DNA of 64,000 nt from the NCBI GenBank assembly GCA_037176725.1, contig JAZBRS010000020.1:91024001-91088000 (forward strand), read 5' to 3'. This DNA is from Posidonia oceanica (lineage: Eukaryota; Streptophyta; Magnoliopsida; Alismatales; Posidoniaceae). Shown one piece after another: positions 24,241 through 36,114 of this stretch. How positions within the stretch are numbered: the first letter of the stretch is position 1; each line of letters opens with the position of its first letter. The position numbers were made by a program, and so were the translations under genes. The notes under the pieces were generated by a model. The model did no database searches. It saw nothing but the letters and a program-made list of their open reading frames with translations, and was not told the origin of the DNA.

Positions 24241-24698
24241 ACTTGCTGTAAGCTGCATCCCATTTTAAATGCCGAATCCGTTTCGATCGCCGCCCCTTTG
24301 CATTTCGCTGGTCCTGGTACATTCCCACAGCACCCTTGCATGGTGTCGGGACCCTGTTTTGATTTTGCACCTCGCCCTGCACTTTTTTTCCTCTTTGCAC
24401 CTAGGTCCTTCTCTTTGCTTTCTTGCATGCATTGCACCCCTATCATTGCACCTAGTATCTTAGGACACTTTTGAGCACTCTTAGCTCCCATGCATATGGG
24501 AGGCCCTGTCCTGCACACCCCTAGGACCTCTTTGCACTTAGATCCATTCTTCTCTCTTGTTCTTGGCCCTCCTGCCTTGAAGCCGCATATCTTCTGATCC
24601 GAGCGTCAGATCTTCGCAACTAAGCTACCTGGACAACCCCGGTGGAGCGCACTTCAACGCAGGCCAAGCACTTCTCAGATCAAGCTTCAGATCTCCAA

Positions 24699-24704
24699 GG
24701 TAAA
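24699..24704 (+). promoter_or_regulatory. Possible leader splice donor in the 5' LTR of A
   Basis: ATCTCCAAG|GTAAAT with the cut after 24699. The element B LTR has ATCTCCAG|GTATGT at the same relative place (cut after 50552), and the exon-like sequence before both is conserved. In the 3' LTR of A the GT has become GA (about 44305). Confidence 0.45.
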
Positions 24705-25967
24705 TCCTTCTGAACCATTTCATATCATTTATCGCATTTGCATGCACTATTTTTGCGTCTCGTTTTCCGCGCATATAGATTAGGGCCTCCCCCTGTGCCT
24801 ATCTACTCTGCTTCCTCCTTTCGCGTCTTCTTAGTGTTTTTGGGTTATGTTTCCCCTCGGATTCACTACTGATTGCGGCCTTCTTCCCCCTTTTCCACGA
24901 TCCAATTGCATAGCGAGCTTTGGGCAGCGTGCGAGACACATCGTGGGACGGTGTGGGAAACAGCCACAGGATAGTGGCGATCCCTCCACTTGCTTCCTTT
25001 CCCCTTTACAGGTCTTCACACCACTTGTCTCCCCTTTGCATCCGGGCTGGCAGTCCTAACTGCCCGTTTGACGCCTGTCATGTCGTCTAATCTTCCGCTT
25101 TGCTTGTCATACCCCTGCATTGCGTGGCTTTTTTCATAGTTTTGCTTTTACTTCTGCATCGCTTGTTTTCTCGTTTGGATTTGCTTTCGCCTTTGCTTGT
25201 CGTACCCCTGCATTGCGTGGTTTTTCCGATGTTTTGCTTTTGCAATTGCATTGCTTGTTTTCCGCACGGATTTGCCTTCCCCTTTGCTTGTCATACCCCT
25301 GCATTACGTGGCTTTTCCGATGTTTTATTTTCGCTTGTTTCTCGCGTCGTTTTGCATGTTTGACGTTGTTTTTCCTTGCATGTCGTTCGCATTGCCTGGT
25401 TTTACCACTGTTTCTTTTTATCGCCTGCATTTGCATATAGGACAGTGATGCTTACTGCCTGGAGTTCTCACGAACCAGGGTTCACCCGGTTCGGAACACA
25501 GACAGCGCTGCTGAGCACTTAGATTGCACGTTTAATTCCTTGCACACATTTGAGCATCCAATTAGGCATTCATGGCATTTAGGCATTCGAAGCATGCATT
25601 TCCCCTCAAAAGCGAGCGTAAGCCTAGAAAGACCACTTCTCGAGCGTGTCGGGGGTGCCTAACACTTTCCCTGCGCGTAACAGGAGTCCTTACCCTTTCT
25701 CTGGCCCGCAATGACCCTTTTGCCCTCGTCCTTGGTACGAGATAGCCTCTTTGCATAGCATTTGCATTGAACTGCATCTTCTTGTGTGGTTTTGCATGTT
25801 CTTCATGCATTTCCCCGGTTTTCCTCGTCTCCCGATTGAATAGACTAGGTGGCGACTCCCCTTTCTTTATCTTTCCCCTCTTCACGTCGCTCCATCCGTG
25901 AAAACCTCTCTCTTGCGGGTCCCCCCTCCGGTCCGAGCCTAAAAAGGGAAAAGGCGCATTCACAGGC

Positions 25968-25986
25968 TGGCGACTCCGCTAGGGAT
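25968..25986 (+). other. Primer-binding site of element A
   Basis: TGGCGACTCCGCTAGGGAT, four bases after the LTR end. With one mismatch (A for G) it is complementary to the 3' end of plant tRNA-Arg(ACG) as I remember it, the primer known for Ogre-type elements. Confidence 0.85.
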
Positions 25987-27141
25987 CTAGACTCCGGCTT
26001 TCATTTTTGGTTTTCTCGCCGCTTGCTTTTTGCGCTCTCACTTGCCTTATGCTTTTGCATGCCTTGCTTGCTTACCTGCTCGCTTGTTTATTTACTTGCT
26101 TTATGCCATGATTGCTTGCGCTGCTTTATTTTCCCGCATTACGCGCCTAAATACTTGCTTGGCACACTATGCATGCTTTTTGTGTGATAAGTGTTTTGTT
26201 TTGCACAAATGCTATGTCACTACACATGCACATGCCATGCATAATATGCCTTTTGACATGCTAAGTGTTTCTTTCCACTATCATGTCCACATACACTTAG
26301 CACATAACATGACCATGCTTTTTGAAGTGTTGTGTGTTGATTGCTTGCCATGATTGGGTGTTTTCTTCCCCTTTCGCTTTAGGATTAGGAACAACTAGAG
26401 ACATGTTGCTCCCCTTCCCTTGGCAAATAAAAACAGCAAGTAAAAGTCACATCTAGGATCTACTAGAGACCTCAACACACCTCCACCCCCTGGGTTAATA
26501 AAACACGCAAGATTAAAAAACTTTAATCATTTTGCATAAAGCATCATATAGGACATGCATCTTCTCATCCCCGAGCCTACCTATTAGTTTGAGAAGGACT
26601 GTCCGGTCTCTTGTTCAGCTGCTTTGGCACAGGATGAGTCGATCGGTCTGTCCCCCCTTGTCAGGGGTCGTGTCGGTGTTGCTAGCAGGTACAACCCATG
26701 CTTAGGCAGGGTCAAGGCCACTACTGCACCACTCGTCGTACCTAAGCTTTGGGCTAGGGTCTAGACGGGAGCCTTATTTTCTGACTGAGTCGGTGACCTG
26801 CACACTTGTGAGTCCGAAGTAGACAACCTACTAGGACACACTAGATTGGTGAGAGAGAGCATGCTAGATAGCATACCATCTGCATGATTGCATTCATACC
26901 ACCAACTAAACATTTGCTTTTTCTTTTAGGTTCTAACACCTGTTTGTTTGTTTGCAACAGAGATCAGTGAGCGAGTTCCCTTGTCGGGGCTTGAGTGTTT
27001 CGCTTCACTGACGCCTCTGCTGCGTCTTCTATTCTCGACCCTCCCTTCGAAGAGCTATTCGCCTTTGCGAATATAGCTCCTCCTAGGCGTCTTTCTTCAC
27101 TCTTCCGTCGCAGCCCTGTTCTTACCCGCTCTCGGTCAGCT
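25987..27141 (+). other. Leader (5' untranslated region) of element A
   Basis: No coding sequence is visible except at the 3' end. 26560-26830 is conserved with element B (53360-53640) and element C (15220-15480), including a CCCC-TTGTCA-GGGG stem-loop at 26652-26666. It contains a pyrimidine tract and CAG at 26960, a likely 3' splice site. The frame from 26995 to the gag ATG is open and matches B at peptide level. Confidence 0.6.
26945..26960 (+). promoter_or_regulatory. Possible 3' splice site before gag (element A)
   Basis: TTTGTTTGTTTGCAACAG|AGATCAGTGAG; element B has TGTGTCTTTAACAG|AGTTCAGTAAG at the same place (53773). Both have a pyrimidine-rich run and are conserved in position. Confidence 0.5.
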
Positions 27142-29913
27142 ATGGCCCAGCGCACTCTTGAGCCTTCGCTCACTCCTGTTGTTCCGGAGGGTTCTGTTTC
27201 GGTCCCTCCGACCCTTGTTTCCATTCCTCCTGTGCCTTCGGTGACTCTGGGGTTTCCCCCTCTGTCGCCTAGGGCAGCCCAGCATCCTGTAGGGCAGTGG
27301 CAGACTCACACTACTCGGGACTCGGTCACCGATCTTGTCTTGGTGACCTATGCTCGCACTCCTGAGGCGCCTCCGCCCCCTCCTTCCCTGGGTTTTGTCA
27401 CTTCTGATGCCTACCCTGCTACGACGACTTCCGCCTTAGGATCTTATCCTCCTGGACAGTCTGAGTCCTCCCCATCTGGTCCCTCACCGGCACTGCAATT
27501 CAGTATTCCCACTTATGGGACCCCTGAGGAGCGGTACCAGCGCTTGGCGGAGCTTGCCCAGATCTTTCAAGGCCTGGCTCTGTCTGCTCGCCCTGCTCTG
27601 GCTCCCTCTACACCTGAGGTCCCTCTGCACTCTATTCCTGCTCTCCAGGCATTCCCTGCTGTCCTGCCACCCCGGCCATCACCCCAGCTGCTCACTGCTC
27701 CGGTGATGGGGGCGCAGCCTCCCCCTGCTGCACACACTTCATTCACTGCACAACATGCACCTCCCCCACCTGGTGGCCAGCCCCTCGGGCTGGTTCGAGC
27801 ACAGCACTTCTTTGGCCCGTTGCTTGGCACCGTGCCACTACAGCAGTTGTTGCTCCCACAATCTCCACGATTCACTACACCACATCCTGCATATCCCCAT
27901 CCAGTGCATTAGTAATTCCCTCCCCCTGCATACCTCACACCACCCACAGCACCCACTACACATCTGCATGGATACGCCGGCCATCCCGTTGCTTCACCAG
28001 GCGACGCGATGGTGGATCCAGAGGAGCACCTTGGTGCGACCCATACGGCGTATGCAGTCCCTACCCTTGCTGTCCCATCTCCTTTGGCAGCAACTCTAGG
28101 ATCCAACGACGACAGGTTCGCCGTCTTGGAGAAGGCACTTCGACAAGTGCAGGGTGTGGACTTCCACTCCTACCAATTCTGGGACCTTTGCTACTTTCCA
28201 GAGGCGGTACTCCCACCGAAATTCAAGATCCCGGCATTTGACAAATACAATGGTAGGGGCTGCCCCATCGCCCATTTGAAGGCGTATTGCAGAGACTTGG
28301 CTCAGCTTCAGGTTGATGACAGGTTATTGATCCGCCTGTTTCAAAAGAGTCTGACTGGCCCGGCCCTCAAGTGGTTCACGTCACTTGATATGGCCACCAT
28401 TAAGACTTGGAACGACCTAGGCAGGGCGTTCCTGGAATAGTATTCCTTCAATCTTGACCTGGTCCCTAAGCGCGAGGACCTCGTCGCTCTCAAGCAGAGG
28501 AACAATGAGCCGTTCGGGGAGTACGTCGGCCATTGGCGCGTCCTAGTTGCACAGGTTCGCGATAGGCCCTCTGACGAGGAGTCTATCAAGATTATCATTA
28601 AGGGTGTGCAACCATCCATTGGCGCTCTGCTTGCCATTCAGGCTGTCACTAGTTTTGCATCTCTAATTCGGGTCGGCACACGCGTGGAGAGCACCCTTCG
28701 GAGCGGTAATTTCCCAGCGCTCTCTGTCTTCGCCAAGCAAGCCACATCCCCTAGCGGCGGTGGTAGCAGCAGCAACACTAACAACAACGGCGGCGGCAAC
28801 AACAACAACCCCAGGAGGAGGGATCCCCCGCGGCTTGCAGTTGCTTATGTCGACTCTCCTACTGCTCCTGTTCACATGGTAGCTCCGCCCGGCCCGAATC
28901 AAGTAGTGTATGCACCTACACCTAGTGCACCTCACACACCACAGATCACCACCACCGCCCGACCGGTCTACTCAGCCCCACTGGTTCGGCAAGGACAAAA
29001 CCAAGGGCAAAGACGGCCCCACCCTCAATGCAACTACACTCAGCTGGTAGAGCCGTTGAGCGCTGTTCTTCCCAAGGTCGCGTCACTCCTCACGCTCCTC
29101 GAAATCCGCCCACCACCGAATCCTCTTCCAAGGTGGTATAGGACGGATCACTGCTGCGATTTTCATCGAGTAGTCGGGCACTCGACGAATAATTACTTCA
29201 CTCTGCGGGGAGCCGTGCAGGACCTGATTGACTGGAAGGTCATCACTATCAACACTCAGGAGGCAGCATCTTCTTCCACCCCTCCACCAGCATCCTCCTC
29301 TGCATTAGGAGCAGCTCCTCATAATCCAAGCATCGTCCACCAGCCCCTACCTGAGCATTCTGGCCCAGGAGGCGCGGGGACTTTAGGTGTGCATTCTCTC
29401 TTCCCCGCTGGGCCCGCTGCGTCTGTGGTGGACCCTTCTGATCTGATCCAGGATCTTTCTATGCCTGTCTCTTCTTCTCTTTATCTTGTGGCGCTTGCCA
29501 GCTCCGAGTCGGAGATTCACATGATCCGATTGGACGCCAAGCCGGAGCATGCTGCCGCGAGGCCCGCCATACAACCAGAGGCTCAACCCCCCATCTGCCT
29601 GCAGGCCAGACCCCAGCCAGAACTAGCATAGCCTCCCCAGCTACAACCTTTACCTGCCCGCCAATTGGCTAACCCCTCGGCAACCCCTCTCGAGCTCGCA
29701 GCTCATGCTCCCCTGGTTATCAACCTAACCCGGGATATCCACCGCATTCATTATGACCATGCCGCAGAGATGTGTGCAGATGTCATGCGGTCGCGGAGGG
29801 TGTACAGACTCACCACCCCAGCAACCAAACCTGTAGCCCCAATAGCCAGGTCTAACCCCCTGAACCTGCTCTGCCTGCAAGCCAACCACCAACAAGCCCC
29901 TCCCTGCCTGTGA
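27142..29913 (+). pseudogene. Gag of element A, with stops
   Basis: Gag forms the particle shell. The likely start is ATG 27142 (MAQRTLEPS), matching B. A Pro/Ser-rich N-terminus of about 260 residues is followed by the capsid-like core (28190-28690): FPEAVLPPKFKIP, RGCPIAHLKAYC, LFQKSLTGPALKWFTSLD and the FGEYVGHWRVL segment, typical of plant retrotransposon gag. Stops are at 27910, 27913, 28438 and 29629. The zinc-knuckle-like CDFHRVVGHSTNNY (about 29155) has lost its last Cys, which is present in B as CDFHRSVGHSTDSC. The frame runs to 29913; a frameshift before about 29910 separates it from the protease. The pseudogene status is clear. Confidence 0.85.
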
Positions 29914-32099
29914 GCCAGCCTCCAATGGGCCAATCCCATGATCTTCCTTCTACCGAACCTACCACCAAAACCACCATCCCTACCACCAAAAAAGACCAGC
30001 CTTTAGCTGACATAACGACCCAGGTGAAAAAAGTCATGGCTGACATATCCATCTGGGACCTGATCCATTCTTCTCGCGAACACCGAGAGGCTTTTCTCCG
30101 TGTGTTCCAGGCCACCCATGTGTCCCAAACCATCAAGCCTTCAACTCTGGAGAATATGGTAGGCATGATCGCGGAGCCGCAGGTCATCTCTTTCTCGAGC
30201 GATGAACAGCCCCTGGTGGGGACTAACCATAATCAACCCCTGTTCATCACAGTGCAGTTCAAAAGATTCCGCATTCCCCTCTCGCTGGTCGATAATGGGT
30301 CAGGCCTTAATGTCTGTCCCCTACGCACAGCATTGAAGCTCGGATTCAAGGTCGAGGACATCACGCCTGCCGTGAAGGGAATGACCTCTTTTGACAACAC
30401 GCACCATGATTCTCTGGGGATCCTGGTTATTCCTCTTACCATTGACCTGGTCGAATTCGATGTTGAGTTTTATGTCGTCGACTTAGAGCCTTCTTTTAAT
30501 CTCCTTCTTGGGCACCCTTGGCTGCACAAGCATCAGGTGATCTCCTCGACCCTCCACCGAATGATCAAGTTTCGCTACGACGACGATGTTATCGTTGTAA
30601 TGGCGGAAAACTTTGACAAGGAACCGGTCGAGGCGGCCTCTTCTGTATCCCGGCCAACTGTCCAATTTGATCCTAAGCCGTCGGATACTTTATACCGCGT
30701 TAACCGTTTTGAGCCGGTTAACTTTATTCCTCTTCTTGAGTGTGTCAGCTCTCTGGCCGTTCATTGCAACCCTTCCAGGATGGTCGAGAATGTTTGCCGC
30801 AGGTGGGGCTATGAGAAGGGAATGTCACTTGGGCGTCACAGGAAAGGGATCGTTGAGCCGGTTACTACTGAGGAGCGCGAGAAGTTCCAAGGCCTGGGAT
30901 ATGAATGGCAACCCCGCGACGGTGAGCGCCTGCATTCAGGGAAGCGGAAGCTCATGATCCCTCGGGACCTCACTAACTTCGTTAGTGCAGGTATTCTTGA
31001 CTCGAACACGAGCCCAACTATAGCCCAGCCGGCACCATGCCAGAGCCCCCCACTGCCGACGGAGGAGTGGGTCTGCATAGAGGATTGTTATTCTGATGAA
31101 GACCAACCCGGCACGGTTATCCCAGCACAGTCCAAGGAAGAAGCTCAGATCAGCCCTGCAATCTCCCGGTCAGTCTGCCTAGCCCTCTCTTGTCCTGATA
31201 CAGTGGCAGATTCAGTAAGGTCTATGTCAGAGATGATGGTTCCTTCTTCTGTAGCTTCACTAGTGCCTATGACAGCCATTTCAGCAGCTCCAGGATCAGG
31301 AGTACCTCTGCAGGCACCAGTCACTTGTCCACCCATGGCCGCAGCCGCACCACTACTGAGGTTATCTTTTCCAAGGGTGCAATCAGTCATTTCAGGCGAC
31401 GGCGTGACTCAGCCCGCCTCATCAGTAGCTCCACAAGCAAACCAGGAGGCACCATCAGCCATACCGTCATCAGCTTTAGCAGATCTAATGTTGTGGAAGA
31501 CCTCCGCCGCTACTACAGAGAAACAACCACCATCACACATGGCTGCTGGCGCTTCATCCCTCAGAGCAACCGTCCAGCTGTTGGACCATCAGAAGAGTGC
31601 CTTTGCCTCCCCTCCAGCCGTAGCACTGTCCCTGTCAATGCCCCTGTCAGTGGCATCTCTGACCAGTCTATTTACATCTCTGATCCCTCCAGCGCCGCAA
31701 CCAGTCACACCAAGAGGTCAGCCAGCCAACCAGCTAGTAACAGGGCAGATACCTAGGCCGGTGATATGCTTAGAAGCCAGAGCAGGCCCCGTAGGCGCAG
31801 GAATCGCCAGGCAGGACTCTGAAGAGGTTGCTTGTGCTTATTACGTCGACACACCCTCCGAAGACGAGGAAGGTGCGACTGTAGAAGCCCTAGTGGGTAA
31901 CAAGCTTGAAGACTTGGAATTGCTCTTCCAGGAGCAACTCGCGGTGTTCGCTGAAGACGCCGTCGAGCAGCACGCACTAAAGAAAGGGAAAGCTGTGGCC
32001 ACGGATCCCTCCTTGTCGCAGGACCATTCCCCAATCATGGTCTTAGAAGAAGAACTAGAGGCAGCATCCACTAGACCAAATGAATTAATCACTTCATAG
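29910..32099 (+). pseudogene. Protease and G-patch region of element A
   Basis: After a frameshift this frame encodes a segment with SIWDLIHSSREHREAFLRVF, then a retropepsin-like protease with LVDNGSGLNV as its active-site loop (DNGS in place of the usual DTG/DSG) and LLLGHPWLHKHQ near the end of the fold. About 90 residues later comes MVENVCRRWGYEKGMSLG, then KGIVEP and GLGY, which fits the glycine-pattern G-patch domain. A long Ser/Pro/Ala-rich linker follows to the TAG at 32097, which stands where B has CAA. The protease would process the polyprotein; a G-patch is a nucleic-acid binding module. The frame itself is open over 729 codons. Confidence 0.8.
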
Positions 32100-32303
32100 C
32101 CTGAAGATGGGTCTAGGTGGTTCGTGCAGCGCATGCCCTGCACAAGCGGCACAGCTGGCGACAGTACACAGATTTGTCACCTAGGGAACGGTTGTCCATC
32201 TCCAGCACTCCGCGCAAGCACACCTGAAAACACGGAGCATGAGACAGTACGGATAGCAGCAGTAGCAGACAGTGTAGTCCTAGTATTCTAGATAGTCCTA
32301 GCA

Positions 32304-35300
32304 GTGACAGTAGTGCCAGAGCAGTCAGAACAGACAAAGCAGCCAGATCAGTCAGCGAGACCAGGGGCCACTGAAGCAGGCGTCACCCACAGAGCCCACA
32401 AAAATACCCGGGTGAGTGTGACTATCCTAAGGCGTCATCCGGATCAAGAGGCGGAACCTGTCCACTCCTTCGACATTACAGATCCTACATTTGAGAAGGA
32501 GATCCTCTCAGAACTTATTGCATGTGAGGAGGAGGGGGATCTAGGTGTAGATGAGAATGATGAATCGTCGCCCGAGTTCCAGCCATATGATGATGACCCG
32601 GAAGGGCCCAACCTCCACGTCGAGGAAGAGACGGAGGTTATCAATGTTGGCACAGTTGAAGATGTTAGAGAGGTTCGCATCAGTGCCCTATTGCCGCCCC
32701 AAGCCAGAGCAGAGTTTATCACATTCCTTATGGAATATGCAGATGTCTTCGCTTGGAGCTACAAAGACATGGTCGGCCTTGATGTCAAGATCGTGGTGCA
32801 CAACTTGGCTTTGGATCCAGACGTGAAGCTAGTAAAGCAGAAGCCCCAAAAGTGGCGACCATAATGGCTGCTAAAAATCAAAGAGGAAATCATGAAGTAG
32901 CACAACGTTGGTTTTCTCAAGGTCGTCCTCTATCCAGAGTGGCTTGCAAACATCGTGCCAGTGCCCAAGAAGGACGGCCGAGTCTGGATCTGTATCGACT
33001 ACAGGGACCTGAACAAGGCGAGTCCCAAGGACGATTTCCCATTGCCTCACATCGATGTCCTAGTCGACAACACTACAGGCCACAAGATGCTATCTTTCAT
33101 GGACGGCTTCTCCGGCTACAATCAGATCAGAATGGCAGAAGAAGACATGGAGAAGACTTCATTTATCACCCCCTGGGGAGTCTTCTGCTATCAGGTCATG
33201 CCATTTGGGCTCAAGAATGCTGGAGCAACATACCAGAGGGCGATGACAGCATTATTCCACGACCTCATGCACCAAGAAGTCGAGGTCTACGTGGACGACA
33301 TCATTGCTAAGTCTAGGGAGCCTGAGGATCATCTTATCTGCCTCAAGAAGCTCTTTGATCGCCTGAGGAAGTACAAGCTTTGCCTTAACCCCAGTAAATG
33401 TGTGTTCGAGGTATCATCCGGCAAGCTGTTGGGCTATATCGTCAGCCAGAGGGGGATTGAAGTAGACCCAAGTAAGGCTATAGCCATCATAGACATGCCA
33501 CCCCCCAAGACTGAGAAAGAAGTCAGAGGCCTGCTGGGGCGCCTGCAGTTCATCAGCCCATTCATTACGCAACTTACTCCTATCTGTGAACCAATCTTTA
33601 AGCTCCTGAAGAAGAATGCACGGATCAACTGGAGCGAGGAGTGCCAAGCTGCATTTGACAAGATCAAGCAGCTCCTGATCAAGCCTCTTGTCCTAGTCTC
33701 TCCCATATCAGGGAGGCCTCTGATTCTCTATCTTTCCACCACACAGCATTCCATGGGCGCCATCCTAGGCCAGTATGATGAAACCGGTAGAAAGGAGTGT
33801 GCCATCTACTACCTGAGCAAGAAGTTTATCGATTGCGAAGCTAGGTATAGCACCATAGAGAAGACCTGCCTATCTTTAGTCTGGGCCACACAGAAGCTAA
33901 GGCATTACATGTTGGCGCACCCAGTTCAGCTCTTATGCCGACATGATCCAATCAAGTACCTTTTCCAGAAGCTGGCTATGGTGGGCAGATGCATTAAGTG
34001 GCAGGTGTTATTGTCTTAGTATGACATCACCTTCATCACATAGAAGTCAATGAAGGGGCAAGCCATGGCAGATCATCTGGCCAACTTCCCCTTACCTGAA
34101 TATCAGCCTTTGCAAACACAGTTCCTCGATGAAGACATTCTATTCGCCATGGAAGATTCAGAGCAGAAAAATCCTGAAGACGAATTACAGTGGCATCTGT
34201 ACTTCGATGGCACAGTTAATAGAAAGGGCAGAGGCATCGACGCTGTCCTATCAACGCTGCAGGCAGTTCTAATCCCCTTTGCAAGGAAGATGATATTCCC
34301 TTGCACCAACAATGAACCAGAGTATGAAGCCTGCCTGCTGGGACTGCAAGTCGCGCTTGAGCATGATGTGCGCAAGCTGCATGTGCACGGGGACGCGATG
34401 CTGGTCATCTCCCAGGTTAACGGTGATTGGAAGACTAAGGACCCTAAGCTGGTACCATATCATGAATGCCTGCTGAAGCTGATAGGAGAATTTGAAGATA
34501 TCTGCTTCACTTACATGAGTAGAGCCAAGAACGCCTATGCAGATGCCCTGGCAACCCTTGCATCTTGGCTATCCATACCCGAAGGCTGTGCAGTGGACGT
34601 ATCAGTCTCTCGTGTGGAACAGCCCGCACACTGCATGACTATCGATGAGGCAGATCCAGCAGAGGAGCTTCCCTGGTACCACGACATTAAGTCTTCCTGG
34701 AATCTGGCAACCCCCCACCTGACGCCTCAGCAATAGACAGGAAGACTCTGGCGGATCTGGCATCAAAGTATGTGATAGGGGCGGGACATCTGTACAGAAT
34801 ATCCTACAACCAGATACTCCTACGCTGCATAAACAAGAAGGAGGCTGACACACTAATGCTCCAAGTCCATGCAGGGACCTGCGGCCCTCACATGAATGGT
34901 GTGCTGCTAACAAAGAAGATCATGCTCCAAGGCTACTTCTGGTCAACCATGGAGGCAGACTGCTGCCAATTTGTGTGCAAGTGCCATAGCTGCCAGATCC
35001 ATGTGAACTTCATACACACGCCCCCACAAGAACTGCACAGCATGTCTTCGCCATGGCCCTTCTCCATCTAGGGGATCGACGTCATTGGCGCCATACACCC
35101 ACCAGCTTCCAACGATCATCGCTACATCCTGGTGGCGATCAACTACTTTACTAAGTGGGTGGAAGCGGCCTCCTACAAGACAGTAACTACCGTGGCTACC
35201 GAAAAGTTTATCAGAAACAATATCATAGCCAGTTATGGGGTCCCACATGCGCTCATCTCTGATAACGGCACAAACTTCATCGCCAAGAGGATCGAAGACT

Positions 35301-35914
35301 ACCTACAAGGCTTCCACATCAAGCATCACCGATCCTCGCCTTATCAGCCACAGATGAATGGCATGGTATAGTCTGCCAACAAGAACCTTGTCAAAATCTT
35401 GAAAAAGATGGCAGAGACTCACAAGGACTGGCATGACAAGCTTACATACGCACTCTGGGCATACAGGACATCAGTCCAGACCTCAACAGGGGCCACCTCG
35501 TATTCTCTAGTATACGACATGGAGGCAGTGTTGCCTGTTGAGGTAGAGATCCCCTCACTACGGATCCTACGAGAAGCTGAGCTGGAAGAAGCAGAATGGG
35601 TCGAAGACCGCCGCATCCAGCTAAACTTGATTGATGAGCATAGGTTGCAGGCCATACATCATGCTTAGTGCTACTAGAAGCACTCGGCCAAAGCATACTT
35701 GAAGAAGGTTAGGCCCAGAAGCTTCAATCTAGGGGATATGGTCCTCTGAGCCATCCATCTCCCCAACGGTCGAGGGAAATTCCGGCCCAACTGGCGTGGC
35801 CCCTTCTTAATCAAGCGGATCTTCTCCAGTGGCGCAGTAGTCCTTGAGGACATGGACCAGGTCGAGCAGTCTGAGCCGGTCAATTCATGCTACCTCAAGT
35901 AGTACGACCAGTAG
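32304..35914 (+). pseudogene. Reverse transcriptase - RNase H - second RNase H - integrase of element A, broken
   Basis: Domains in order: linker (32304-32864); reverse transcriptase from KKDGRVWICIDYRDLNKAS (about 32970) with YVDD near 33290; a first RNase H whose usual catalytic Asp is replaced (LYLSTTQHSMG, about 33730); an archaeal-type RNase H with YFDGTVNRKGRG (about 34200); integrase with a zinc finger (34850-35000), a catalytic Asp in GIDVIGAI and a second in ISDNGTNF. Stops lie at 32862, 32898, 34017, 34041, 35069, 35369, 35666, 35678, 35747 and 35900, and a one-base deletion near 34690 shifts the frame. The catalytic Glu of integrase stands where TAG replaces GAG (35369). Against B most stops are CAG or CAA turned into TAG or TAA. 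It cannot make a working polyprotein. Confidence 0.9.
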
Positions 35915-36038
35915 CCTGTCGCCGCCTTGCACACCTTTTCCTTCATACTTCTTGCATTCCTTCTTTCCCATGCATTTTAGGCTTGTTTATTTTTCAGCAA
36001 GAGGTTGTAAATGCATTATGTACATCGCTATCATAGGC

Positions 36039-36055
36039 CCGATGACGAAAATCGG
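36039..36055 (+). other. Stem-loop just after pol in element A
   Basis: CCGAT-GACGAAA-ATCGG. Element B has CCGGT-GATGAAA-ACCGG at the same place (62799-62815), keeping the pairing through a compensatory change. Confidence 0.45.
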
Positions 36056-36114
36056 AGATGCTTGCCTGCTCTGGAAGGAGTACCCTCTACCTCACTTGAC
36101 ACTGCTTGGATGTC

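Larger units (their letters stand above)
21623..25964 (+). repeat. 5' LTR of element A
   Basis: It begins TGTAGACACC and ends GCGCATTCACA, four bases before the primer-binding site. Order: CCAAACC-rich start, first hairpin trimer (21844-21930), GC-rich part with a possible donor (AAACGGTAAGC near 22495), hairpin dimers to 24240, a stretch shared with the element B LTR ending in a possible donor (24699/24700), repeats of about 92 bp with TTGCTTGTCATACCCCTGCA (25099-25340), the GATGCTTACTGCCTGGAG block (25440-25530), the GGGGGTGCCTAACACT block (25625-25715) and a PBS-like TGGCGACTCC (about 25850). Relative to the 3' LTR it lacks segments of 20, 43 and 21 bases. Confidence 0.92.

Noticed and set aside
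21623..25964. Two separate elements, because of the size of the LTR and internal repeats
   Set aside because: The 3' LTR matches module for module, and GTTTC flanks the outer ends only, so it is one LTR.
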